NCBI RefSeq assembly: GCF_002929275.1
Contig: NZ_PJIK01000003.1
Span: 332,546-396,545 of the forward strand
Length of the DNA: 64,000 nucleotides
Direction of reading: 5' to 3'
From: Arthrobacter sp. ZGTC131
GTDB lineage: Bacteria; Actinomycetota; Actinomycetes; Actinomycetales; Micrococcaceae
Part shown: positions 40,695 to 49,125 of the stretch, piece by piece
Layout of the letters: each line of letters begins with the position of its first letter
Numbering within the stretch: the first letter of the stretch is position 1
Program-made: the position numbers and the translations under genes
Notes under the pieces: model-generated
What the model was told of the DNA's origin: nothing
Seen by the model: only the letters and a program-made list of their open reading frames with translations
Databases searched by the model: none

Positions 40695-40950
40695 ACGCCC
40701 TCCCACTTTCCCGGCGGCTCCCCCAGACGCTCTCGCACTTCCCGGCGCCTCCCCCCCCAGACGCTCTCTCACTTCCCGGCGCCTCCCCCAGACGCGTTCC
40801 CACCTCCCGGCGGCTCCCCCGGACGCTCTCTCACTTCCTGCAGAGAAAGCACGAACCCCCTCTCACGGGGTGAGAGGGGGTTCGTCCATATCGCTCAACA
40901 TGCGAGAGAGCGTCCTGTGATTTGCTGCAGGAGGTGAGAGAGCGTTCGGG
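40695..40950. repeat. REP-like module (family B): tandem and inverted ACGCTCTCTCACTTCC units with long hairpin
   Basis: Five tandem units start with ACGC at 40695, 40727, 40761, 40792 and 40823 (spacing 31-34 bp). A perfect 16-bp inverted repeat with 3-nt loop (40851-40885) follows. Then come two units in opposite orientation, at about 40902-40913 and 40933-40945. The last one is 3-8 nt from the APC permease stop. This fills the region between the permease end and the putA promoter; no gene is seen. The hairpin may terminate the permease transcript. Confidence 0.85.
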
Positions 40951-40953
40951 TTG

Positions 40954-42417
40954 CTAGGTCACGGGGGTGTGCATCTCCACGGCCTCTTCATGCCGCGGGC
41001 TGTTCGGGTTCATCAGCGAGTGCCTGCGGCCGTAGCCGAAGTAGATGACCAGCCCGATGACAAGCCAAATGCCGAAGCGCATCCAGGTCTCCCAGTGCAG
41101 CTGGAACATCAGGAGCGCCGAAGCAAGGACACCGAAGGCGGGAACCACCGGCATGAGCGGCAGGCGGAACGTGCGCGGTGCGTCCGGCTTCTTGTAGCGG
41201 AAGATGATCACCGCCAAGCACACCACCACGAACGCGGCCAGGATGCCGATGTTGGTGAGGTCGGCCACGGCCTTGATGGGAAACACGCCGGCAAGCAGGG
41301 CGGAGGCGATGCCGCCGATCCACGTGACGCGCTGCGGGGTGCCGTGCCGGTCTGTCTTCGAGAACCAGCCCGGCAGGAGTCCGTCGCGGCTCATGGAGAA
41401 CCACACGCGGGTGACACCCAGGAGGAAGGTGAGCATCACGGTAAGGATGGACAGCACAGCGAACACGGAGATGATGGTGGCGATGACAGGCAGGCCCACG
41501 CTGGTGAACGCGGACGCGAATCCGGCGGCCGGATCGATGTCCCTGTAGTTCTGCATACCCGTGAGCACCAGCGTTGCCGCCACGTAGAGCAGCATGGCGA
41601 TGATGAGGGACAGGATGATGGCCTTGGGCATGTGCTTCTTGCCGTCGGTGGCTTCTTCAGCCGCGGTGCTCATGGCGTCATAACCGAACACAGCGAAGAA
41701 CACTGTCGCGGATCCGGCCAGGACGGGGCCGAAGCCGCTGGGCATGAACGGATTGAAGTTTTCGGCGTTGATGTAGAAGACGCCCAGACCGATGATGAAC
41801 AGGATCAGGACCACCTTGATGGCCACCGCGATCAGCTCAAAACGGCCGAAGGTCTTGGTGCCGCGGGAGAGGATCCAGGTGACGATCAGGCAGACGACAA
41901 TTGCGGGGATGTTGACGATGCCGCCCGTGCCTTCATCCGGGGTGGACGTCATCCACACGGGCATGTGGACGCCGATGCCGGACAGGAATGCATCGAAGTA
42001 GCCGGAGATGCCGATGGCCACCACCGCCACGATGGCGATGTATTCGAGCAGGAGGTCCCAGCCGATGAACCAGCCGATGATTTCGCCCAGCGCCACGTAG
42101 CCGTACGTGTAGGCGGAGCCTGCCCGCGGGATCATGCCGGCGAACTCCGCATAGGAGAGCGCCGCGGCCGCCGAGGCCAGGCCCGCGATCAGGAAGGAAA
42201 TCAGCACGGCCGGGCCTACACCCGGAGTGTCTTCGCTGCCGTGGGCAACCAGCCCGGCCAACGAGAAGATGCCGACGCCGATGATGCCGCCGACGCCGAT
42301 GGCGGTGAGCTGCCACAGCCCGAGGGACTTGAACAGGCCGCTGTGCTTGTTCTCTATCTCGATGTCATCGATCGGCTTGCGCCGCAAAATGGACTGGGTG
42401 GGATCGTTTGTACTCAT
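40954..42417 (-). CDS. APC-family amino acid permease (cationic amino acid transporter type)
   Basis: A 487-residue, 12-helix permease. LGLWQLTAIGVGGIIGVGIFSLAG is the helix-1 substrate site of APC proteins, and FAGMIPRAGSAYTYGYVALGEIIGWFIGWDLLLEY the helix-3 region. The length and PxxxxxxRxxxWxGG-like DGLLPGWFSKTDRHGTPQ loop fit the CAT subgroup. AGGAG lies 6 nt before the ATG. Because its promoter copies that of putA, proline is a likely substrate despite the CAT label (inference). It is divergent from a LysR gene. Confidence 0.88.
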   Translation of the reverse strand: MSTNDPTQSILRRKPIDDIEIENKHSGLFKSLGLWQLTAIGVGGIIGVGIFSLAGLVAHGSEDTPGVGPAVLISFLIAGLASAAAALSYAEFAGMIPRAGSAYTYGYVALGEIIGWFIGWDLLLEYIAIVAVVAIGISGYFDAFLSGIGVHMPVWMTSTPDEGTGGIVNIPAIVVCLIVTWILSRGTKTFGRFELIAVAIKVVLILFIIGLGVFYINAENFNPFMPSGFGPVLAGSATVFFAVFGYDAMSTAAEEATDGKKHMPKAIILSLIIAMLLYVAATLVLTGMQNYRDIDPAAGFASAFTSVGLPVIATIISVFAVLSILTVMLTFLLGVTRVWFSMSRDGLLPGWFSKTDRHGTPQRVTWIGGIASALLAGVFPIKAVADLTNIGILAAFVVVCLAVIIFRYKKPDAPRTFRLPLMPVVPAFGVLASALLMFQLHWETWMRFGIWLVIGLVIYFGYGRRHSLMNPNSPRHEEAVEMHTPVT

Positions 42418-42477
42418 CAGGGACTCCTGCGTAGGTGCGGCCCCATCAATCAGCCCTGTGATGGGGGTAACTCAATC

Positions 42478-42547
42478 TGATCAGTATGCAAGTAACATTG
42501 CATTAGATAAAGTGGATACTTCTAACCATTATTCGTTAGTTTAACCA
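42478..42547 (-). promoter_or_regulatory. APC permease promoter/operator, 70-bp element shared with putA
   Basis: Read on minus: TGGTTAAACTAAC, 22 nt, CTTTATCT, 16 nt, CATACTGAT. These are the same blocks and spacing as before putA. GTTAGTTTAAC (42535-42545) is a perfect short dyad GTTA-N3-TAAC. The element lies between the permease and the divergent LysR gene, the natural place for the LysR protein to bind. Confidence 0.75.
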
Positions 42548-42573
42548 TTCAATTCGATTCAAAGGAACAGCCC

Positions 42574-43506
42574 GTGCTCGATGTTCGACGGTTGAGGCTG
42601 CTCCGCGAGCTGAAGATCCGGGGCACCCTCGCCGAGGTGGCCGCAGCCCTGCAGTACAGTCCGTCCTCAGTTTCCCAGCAATTGGCCCTCCTTGAGAAGG
42701 AAGTGGGGGTGGAATTGCTCAGAAAAACCGGCCGCAGGGTTCAGCTGACGCCCCAGGCCGAAGTCCTTGTGGCCCATACCGCGCAGCTTCTTGAGACGCT
42801 GGAGCAGGCCGAGGCGGATCTGGCTGCGTCACTCACCACAGTCTCCGGAACGGTCCGGATCGCAGTTTTCCAGTCCGCGGCATTGGCCCTCATGCCGGAC
42901 ACCCTGACCCGGATGACGGGAAGCTACCCGGAGGTGCGGATCGAAATGATCCAGCGCGAACCTGAAACGGCCCTGCATGAGACGTGGGCCCGGGACTTCG
43001 ACCTCGTGATAGCCGAGCAGTATCCGGGCCACGCAGCGCCCCGCTATCCGGAACTGGACCGCGTCCGCCTGACGGGTGACGCCATCAGGCTCGCGGTGCC
43101 GGCTGAGGCGGAGGGCAGGGCCAAGGTCACCTCCCTCGCCGACACGGCGGAAATGCCGTGGGTCATGGAGCCGCGCGGCGCCGCCTCCCGGCACTGGGCC
43201 GAACAGGCCTGCAGGAGCGCCGGGTTCGAACCCGACGTGCGCTTCGAAACGGCAGATCTTCAGGCCCAGATCCGCCTGATCGAGTCCGGGAATGCCGTTG
43301 CCCTGATGCCCGACCTCGTGTGGACCGGCCGCGGCACCACGGCCCAGCTGACTGAACTGCCGGGAAAGCCCCGCCGGACGGTCTTTACCTCCGTGCGCCG
43401 CTCCAGCGCCCAGCGGCCTGCCATCCTCGCCACACGCGAGATCCTGGCCGCGACCGCCGCCTCCATCGCGGCCGCCCAGGAAGAATCGGATGCACAACCG
43501 GGCTAG
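42574..43506 (+). CDS. LysR-family regulator, candidate activator of putA and APC permease
   Basis: 310 residues with GTG start and AAGGAA 7 nt upstream. The HTH is LRLLRELKIRGTLAEVAAALQYSPSSVSQQLALLEKE, followed by a LysR substrate domain from residue about 92 (GTVRIAVFQSAALAL). It begins 26 nt from the shared element and is divergent from the permease. PutA here lacks its own DNA-binding domain, so this protein is the best candidate for the proline-responsive regulator. That is inference from context. Confidence 0.9.
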   Translation: MLDVRRLRLLRELKIRGTLAEVAAALQYSPSSVSQQLALLEKEVGVELLRKTGRRVQLTPQAEVLVAHTAQLLETLEQAEADLAASLTTVSGTVRIAVFQSAALALMPDTLTRMTGSYPEVRIEMIQREPETALHETWARDFDLVIAEQYPGHAAPRYPELDRVRLTGDAIRLAVPAEAEGRAKVTSLADTAEMPWVMEPRGAASRHWAEQACRSAGFEPDVRFETADLQAQIRLIESGNAVALMPDLVWTGRGTTAQLTELPGKPRRTVFTSVRRSSAQRPAILATREILAATAASIAAAQEESDAQPG

Positions 43507-43565
43507 CGGACCAGGTGTTCCGCGTCACAGCACATCGTTGACCCCGGCGTTAGACTGTTCACGTT

Positions 43566-43994
43566 ATGAATCGCACAATGTTTAAGTCCAAGATCCACCG
43601 CGCCACTGTCACGCACGCGGACCTGCACTACGTGGGTTCCGTCACCGTGGACCTGGACCTGCTGGATGCTGCCGACATCATGCCTGGCGAGCTCGTGGCC
43701 ATTGTGGACGTCACCAACGGAGCCCGCCTGGAGACCTATACCATCGCTGGCGAGCGTGGTTCCGGCGTCATCGGGATCAACGGCGCGGCCGCGCACCTGA
43801 TGCACGAAAACGACATCGTCATCCTGATCACCTACGCACAGATGACCACGGAAGAGGCCAAGGCCTACGATCCCAAGGTGGTCCATGTGGACAAGGACAA
43901 CAGGATTGTCCAGATCGGCAACGATCCCGCAGAGGGCCACACCGCCGGCCTCATGCGCCCGCCGTTCGCGTTGAACAACGCCACGTGCAGCTGA
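43566..43994 (+). CDS. panD: Aspartate 1-decarboxylase (PanD)
   Basis: 142 residues. [24 protein letters not shown] contains the self-cleavage site Gly24-Ser25 that yields the pyruvoyl cofactor. [22 protein letters not shown] and [11 protein letters not shown] complete the family pattern. It makes beta-alanine for pantothenate and CoA. It appears monocistronic. Confidence 0.96.
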   Translation: MNRTMFKSKIHRATVTHADLHYVGSVTVDLDLLDAADIMPGELVAIVDVTNGARLETYTIAGERGSGVIGINGAAAHLMHENDIVILITYAQMTTEEAKAYDPKVVHVDKDNRIVQIGNDPAEGHTAGLMRPPFALNNATCS

Positions 43995-44136
43995 AAGCGC
44001 GTCTCAACTGACCCAGGGCATCTGGCCGACCGAATAGCGAGATCCCGGCCACAAGGTGACCGCCGCTGAATAAATCTGATTAGGCTGGGATGGTGGACGC
44101 CACCGCCTGTAAACCCGAGCCTTCGGAGGCACCCGG

Positions 44137-45063
44137 ATGCTAGGCGTCCTCGCGGGGTTTTTCGTCGTCTGGTGCATCATTCTGGTAGGCATGTTCGTCG
44201 GCAGGAGAGGCATCCTCGGCGACAACGCACGCCAGGTCCTCAGCGCGCTGACCTTCTTTGTGGCCAGCCCGGCCCTGCTGTTCGAGACGCTGAGCAAGGC
44301 CCGGCTCCATGACGTCTTCGCCGCTCCCCTGCTCGTTGCCGCGGTGGGCGCCGTTGCCACCGCCGCCTTGTTCTTCGTCATTGTCAGGTTCCTCCTCAAG
44401 CGCAGCGTGCCCGAATCGCTCATGTCGTCGATGAGCGCCTCCTTGGCGAACTCGGCCAACCTGGGCATTCCGATCGCCGTGTACGTCCTCGGGGACGCCA
44501 GCTATGTGGCTCCCCTGCTGATCTTCCAGCTGGCGTTCTTCACGCCGCTGTTGCTCATGGCCCTCGATTCGACCACAAGCTCGCACCGCACCACCCCGCT
44601 GCGTTTCGCCGCGATGATCCTCAAGAACCCGATGATCGTGGGCTCGGCGCTGGGCCTGGCGGTGGCCGGCACCGGCTGGCAGGTCCCCGAGTTGGTCCTG
44701 CAGCCCATCCACCTGATCGGTGGCGCCGCCATTCCGGCCATGCTGATGGCCTTCGGAATGAGCCTGAACGGCTCGAGGCCGCTCCAGGCATCTCAGGGAC
44801 GCCGGGTTGACGCCCTGCTGGCGAGCGCCTTCAAGCTCATCGTCCACCCGGCGATCGCCTATGTATTTGCCCGCTTCGCCCTGGGCCTTGACGGCCACGC
44901 GCTGTTCGCCGCCGTGGTGACTTCCGCCCTGCCCACTGCCCAGAACGTCTTCGTGGCGGCCAGCCGGTACAAGACCGGCCTCACGGTCGCCAAGGACACC
45001 GTGCTCATTACCACCGTTGTAGCAGTACCCGCCATGATCGGCGTGGCTCTGCTGCTGACGTGA
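44137..45063 (+). CDS. AEC-family (auxin efflux carrier-like) transporter
   Basis: A 308-residue membrane protein with about 10 helices. ILGDNARQVLSALTFFVASPALLFETL near the start and SASLANSANLGIPIAVYVLG, ALPTAQNVFVAASRY near the end are AEC landmarks; the two helix-breaking Asn/Pro crossover regions are visible. GGAGG precedes the ATG. Relatives export organic acids or amino-acid-like anions. It is 25 nt upstream of the sarcosine-oxidase-like gene and probably cotranscribed, so it may move that enzyme's substrate or product. Confidence 0.87.
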   Translation: MLGVLAGFFVVWCIILVGMFVGRRGILGDNARQVLSALTFFVASPALLFETLSKARLHDVFAAPLLVAAVGAVATAALFFVIVRFLLKRSVPESLMSSMSASLANSANLGIPIAVYVLGDASYVAPLLIFQLAFFTPLLLMALDSTTSSHRTTPLRFAAMILKNPMIVGSALGLAVAGTGWQVPELVLQPIHLIGGAAIPAMLMAFGMSLNGSRPLQASQGRRVDALLASAFKLIVHPAIAYVFARFALGLDGHALFAAVVTSALPTAQNVFVAASRYKTGLTVAKDTVLITTVVAVPAMIGVALLLT

Positions 45064-45088
45064 TAACCCACCCGGATTCGGAGGAACC

Positions 45089-46219
45089 GTGAACCCAACC
45101 GTCGACACCGTTGTGATCGGAGGCGGCGCCATGGGCTCCGCCGCGGCGTGGGCGCTGGCCAGGCGTGGCCGTGACGTGACGCTGCTGGAGCAGTTCGGCC
45201 CGGGGCACCGCATCGGGGCCTCCCACGGGGCAACGCGGAACCTGAGCCTGGCTTACTCCGAACCAGACTACGTCGCCATGCTGGGCGAAGCTCTCGGGCT
45301 CTGGGGCGAGCTCGAAAACGAGAGCGGCGAGCAGCTGCTGGCGCGCACCGGCGTCGTCAACCACGGCCCGGATCCGCAGCTGCGCTCCATGCATGAGGCC
45401 CTGAACCATGCCGGCCTGCGGGCCGAATTCCTGCCGTTGGAGGAGGCCGGCGAGCGCTGGCGGGGCATCCGGTTTGATCAGCAGGTTCTGTACATGCCCG
45501 ACGGCGGGCAGCTCAATCCCGAAGCGGCGCTGCCGGCACTCCAGCGGCTGGCCGCCGCGAACGGGGCCGCGATCCGGCATCACGTGAAGGTCCTGGAACT
45601 GAAGATCACCGACGACGGCGTCCGGCTCACCGTGGACGACGGCGGCCGCACCGAGGTGCTGACCGCGCGCCAGGCCGTGGCCACCGCCGGCGGCTGGACG
45701 TCCAAGCTGCTTGCGGACACGGTGGCCACACCGAGGCTGACGGTGACGCAGGAGCAGCCGGCGCACTTCGGCATCTCCGACGACGCCGCCGAATGGCCCG
45801 GATTCAACCACTTCCCGGGATCCTGGGAGCAGTACGCCGGCTGGTACTCGCCCGTGTACGGCATGCTGACCCCGGGCGAGGGCGTCAAGGCAGGCTGGCA
45901 CGGGGTGGGACCGGTGGTGGATCCGGACCGGAGGTCCTTCCAGCCCGAGCCCCGGCAGCGGGCCGCTCTCCAGAGCTACGCCAGGCACTGGCTGCCCGGC
46001 GTCGATGCCGATTCCATGGCCGACATCAGCTGCACCTACACCACCGCCGCGGACCACAACTTTGTGCTGGACCGCATCGGCCCGGTGGTCATCGGCGCGG
46101 GCTTCGCCGGCCACGGTTTCAAGTTCACGCCGGTGGTGGGAAGGATCCTGGCCGACCTCGCCACCGGCGAAGGTCCGGCACCGGCAATGTTCTCAGCCGC
46201 CCGCGCGGGTCTCCGCTAG
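45089..46219 (+). CDS. Monomeric sarcosine oxidase / N-methyl amino acid oxidase family flavoenzyme
   Basis: 376 residues with GTG start and GGAGG 3-6 nt upstream. The FAD Rossmann motif is VVIGGGAMGSAAAWALARRG. SHGATRNLSLAY contains the MSOX-type SHGxxR active-site segment. Cys315 in DISCTYTTAADHNF is at the position of the covalent FAD-linking Cys of monomeric sarcosine oxidase, and GFAGHGFKFTPVVG closes the flavin site. It likely oxidises an N-methyl amino acid with O2 to give H2O2. Its TAG overlaps the convergent gene's TAG in CTAG. Confidence 0.9.
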   Translation: MNPTVDTVVIGGGAMGSAAAWALARRGRDVTLLEQFGPGHRIGASHGATRNLSLAYSEPDYVAMLGEALGLWGELENESGEQLLARTGVVNHGPDPQLRSMHEALNHAGLRAEFLPLEEAGERWRGIRFDQQVLYMPDGGQLNPEAALPALQRLAAANGAAIRHHVKVLELKITDDGVRLTVDDGGRTEVLTARQAVATAGGWTSKLLADTVATPRLTVTQEQPAHFGISDDAAEWPGFNHFPGSWEQYAGWYSPVYGMLTPGEGVKAGWHGVGPVVDPDRRSFQPEPRQRAALQSYARHWLPGVDADSMADISCTYTTAADHNFVLDRIGPVVIGAGFAGHGFKFTPVVGRILADLATGEGPAPAMFSAARAGLR

Positions 46220-48843
46220 CTCCGCTGGTGCCGGTCCAGGAGCCGGGCGCAGCGGATGAAGCCGAGGTGTGAGTAGGCCTGCGGGTGGTTTCCCAGGTGG
46301 GTTTCGGTGCCGGGGTCGTACTCCTCCGGCAGCAGCCCCGTCGGTCCGAACAGGTTGACCAGCTGGTCGAACAGGTCCCAGGCCTCGGAAATGCGGCCCA
46401 CCGCCACGTACGCCTCTATCAGCCACGTGGTGCAGATGTGGAAGCCGCCCTCCAAACCCGGAAGGCCGTCGTCGTACCTGTACCGGAAAACGGTGGGCCC
46501 CACGCGGAGCTCCCGTTCCACCGCCGTGACGGTATTTAGGAACCGCTGGTCGTTGACGTCGAGCAGGCCGGACAGCCCGATGTGCAGGACCGCCGCGTCC
46601 AGATCCGGGCTGCCGTAGGCCACGGTGTAGGAGGACGCGGTGTGGTCCCAGCCCTCGCGGAGCACCTCTTCCCGGATGGTGGCGGCCGTGGGAGCCCAGG
46701 ACGGCTCGGGATGACGGCCGTGCCGGGCGGCGGTGCGGAGGGCCCTGTCCAGCGTGACCCAGCACATCACCTTGGTGTAGACGTGGTGCCGCGGTGCGCG
46801 GCGCGCCTCCCAGATGCCGTGGTCGGCCTCATGCCACCGAGCCAGCACGGCACTCGCCATCTGCACCATCAGGTCCCAGTGCGTGGCCGACAGGGATCCC
46901 TGCGACTCGCTCAGCGCGTGGATCAGCTCGGCGATGGGCCCGAACACGTCCAGCTGGACCTGGTGGTCCGCGGCGTTGCCGATCCGCACCGGCCGTGAGC
47001 CCGCGTACCCGGGCAGGCTTTCGATGATGGCTTCCGTGGAGAGCGGCGCGCCGGTGACCGAGTAGAGCGGGTGCAGCCATTCCGGTCCCGGTGCATTCGC
47101 GAGGATCCGGCTCAGCCAGGAAAGGAATCCCTCGGCCTCCGCCGTTGAGCCCAAGTCCACCAGCGCGTTGACGGTCATGGACCCGTCCCGCAGCCAGCAG
47201 TAGCGGTAGTCCCAGTTTCGGGTGCCGCCGATTCCCTCGGGCAGGGAGGTGGTGGGCGCCGCGAGCACGGCGCCGGTGGGCTCGTGCACCAGGGCGCGGA
47301 GCACCAGCGCCGAGCGCCGCACCAGCGAGGGCTTCACGGCCGGCAGTGTCAGGCCCTGCACCCAGCGGCGGGAATGATGTGCGACGGCGGAACGGCGGTC
47401 CGCCTCATCGGTTCCGTGTGTGTGCCGGGACTCCGTGTCCCCGCACCGGAGGTTGAGGACGACGGACCCGTGCTGGAGGTTGACGTCGGCCGTCGCCGTC
47501 GCGTGACGCCCGTCCGAGGTGATGGCGAAGCTGACGCCGGGGGCCAGCAGGACGATGGGATCGGAGGTGCCGACGACGTGCAGCTCACCGCCGCGGGCTT
47601 CCAGGCTGAAAGGTGCGTTGGCGTAGTCCGGCCGGGGCGCAAACACGATCCGCGCGGCGCCTGTTCCGGACAGCACCCGGACCAGGCTGGTGATCCCTTC
47701 GGGGGCAGGCTCGAGGTAGTCGGTCACGGTGAGGTCCGCCCACCGGGTCTCCACGATCATGGTGCTGTCCACATAGCGCTGGCCCAGCACCTGCGAGGCC
47801 TTGACCGGTTCCACGGAGAAGTGGCCCGCGGCATCCCCGCCCAGGATGTGCGCGAAAAGGGAGCCCGAGTCCGGCAGGGGATGGCTCATCCAGCAAATCT
47901 TGGCCTCGGGTGTGAGCAGCGCGGTGGAGGAGCCGTTGCCGATCATGGAGTGCCGCTCCAAGCCGACGGCATCCTCGCCGAACAGCCAGGCGCGGCGCAG
48001 CTCAAACAGGATAGCCAGCACGCGGGCAAACGACTCGGGGTCCTTCAGCCGGTGCTTCGCCGAGCTCGGCAGGCCGCCTACCCACAGCCCCATGTCCGGG
48101 CCCCGGAGGGTGGCGATGGCCAGGTCGTCGCTCACGGCGTCCCCCGCGTACAGCGCCGCGCTGACCCCGAGCCTTGACCGCAGCTGCTCAAGTGCGGCGG
48201 CCTTGGAGGGCTCCGCCACTGACAGGTCCAGCACCGATCCGTCCACGACGAAGAACAGCCCGAGGGCCCGGGCCACCTCCTCTGCCTTCTTCGCGGCCTT
48301 GGCCGCAACCGTGGGAGACGCCGGCCGGGTGTGGACGGAAACGGCCACGGGCTTCCGCTCGATGCTGATCCCCTTGTAGGCGCCCACCGATTCGAGCAGG
48401 GCCTGGTTGGCCTGCTGCAGCACGGACTCGGTGGCCAGGGACAGCCCGTGGGCGAACCCCATGTCGAACTCGGCGCCGTGGGAGCCCACCAGATGCACCT
48501 CGGCGGGGAGCCTGGACACCGCCGCCAGGTCGCGCAGCGACCGCCCCGAGATGACGGCGGCATGCGTGTTAGGCAGGGCGGCCAGCGCGCGGAGGGCGAT
48601 CGCGGCACCGCCCAGGGGCAGCGTTTCGGTGGAAATTCCCTCCGCGGCACACAGGGTTCCGCCGTAGTTGCAGGCGACCAGCAGCCCGGGCGTGCGGGCC
48701 AGGATCTTCAGTTCGGCGAGCAGTTGGGGAGTGAGTCCGTCGTCGGCCGCTTCCGACTGGACGAAGGCCCTCAGCAGGCCCAGCGGCAGGGACTTTGTCA
48801 GTAGTGCGGAATCGGCCACCGTCTGGTTGAGCGGAGTTGGCAT
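46216..48843 (-). CDS. Degenerate trehalose-phosphatase domain fused to GH15 glycosidase
   Basis: 875 residues. Residues about 35-290 have the OtsB/HAD fold: ISGRSLRDLA near 99, GSHGAE near 120, EPSKAAAL near 211 and GDAVSDDLA near 234. But the nucleophile motif DxDGT is NYGGT at 59-63, so the two key aspartates are missing. From about 296 to the end is a GH15 domain: GGTRNWDYRYCWLRDGS, DHGIWEAR (candidate acid), HHVYTKVMCW and LLPEEYDP near 837 (candidate base). GH15 actinobacterial members include trehalases and glucoamylases. I infer that the phosphatase domain is a sensor or binding module and the GH15 part is active on trehalose or alpha-glucan. Confidence 0.88.
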   Translation of the reverse strand: MPTPLNQTVADSALLTKSLPLGLLRAFVQSEAADDGLTPQLLAELKILARTPGLLVACNYGGTLCAAEGISTETLPLGGAAIALRALAALPNTHAAVISGRSLRDLAAVSRLPAEVHLVGSHGAEFDMGFAHGLSLATESVLQQANQALLESVGAYKGISIERKPVAVSVHTRPASPTVAAKAAKKAEEVARALGLFFVVDGSVLDLSVAEPSKAAALEQLRSRLGVSAALYAGDAVSDDLAIATLRGPDMGLWVGGLPSSAKHRLKDPESFARVLAILFELRRAWLFGEDAVGLERHSMIGNGSSTALLTPEAKICWMSHPLPDSGSLFAHILGGDAAGHFSVEPVKASQVLGQRYVDSTMIVETRWADLTVTDYLEPAPEGITSLVRVLSGTGAARIVFAPRPDYANAPFSLEARGGELHVVGTSDPIVLLAPGVSFAITSDGRHATATADVNLQHGSVVLNLRCGDTESRHTHGTDEADRRSAVAHHSRRWVQGLTLPAVKPSLVRRSALVLRALVHEPTGAVLAAPTTSLPEGIGGTRNWDYRYCWLRDGSMTVNALVDLGSTAEAEGFLSWLSRILANAPGPEWLHPLYSVTGAPLSTEAIIESLPGYAGSRPVRIGNAADHQVQLDVFGPIAELIHALSESQGSLSATHWDLMVQMASAVLARWHEADHGIWEARRAPRHHVYTKVMCWVTLDRALRTAARHGRHPEPSWAPTAATIREEVLREGWDHTASSYTVAYGSPDLDAAVLHIGLSGLLDVNDQRFLNTVTAVERELRVGPTVFRYRYDDGLPGLEGGFHICTTWLIEAYVAVGRISEAWDLFDQLVNLFGPTGLLPEEYDPGTETHLGNHPQAYSHLGFIRCARLLDRHQRS

Positions 48844-49051
48844 GCGCGGATCCTTCGGATCATCCCCAATCGGTTCTGGACCCCTTCAGTGTCAGCCGCA
48901 GCCGTTTCCCCTGAATATCCCGCTCGTTGCGGTCGTGTAACTTCGCCGGAGCTCCCCTCTAATTCCGCATGAACGGGGTAGCGGTAGCCACCAGCGCGGT
49001 GGCGGTGAAGCTTCCTCACCAGCGTGGTGGCGGCGGAGCCGCAGGCGGCGC

Positions 49052-49096
49052 AAAAAAGGTCCGCCCGGGCCACGGTGAACGCGACCCGGGCGGACC
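49052..49096 (-). terminator. Intrinsic terminator of the beta-helix gene
   Basis: On minus, GGTCCGCCCGGG and CCCGGGCGGACC form a 12-bp stem with a 15-nt loop, followed by TTTTTT. It is 29 nt after the stop at 49126. A textbook rho-independent terminator. Confidence 0.93.
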
Positions 49097-49125
49097 CGGA
49101 ACTTCTTTGGTGCCAGTGCTTGGGG

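Noticed and set aside
40695-40843. CRISPR array
   Set aside because: The units are contiguous 31-34-bp near-copies without distinct spacers, no cas genes are present and inverted copies follow.
40594-40920. Short proline/arginine-rich open frame over the repeats
   Set aside because: It is made by translation of the repeat units, has no ribosome site and crosses the hairpin.
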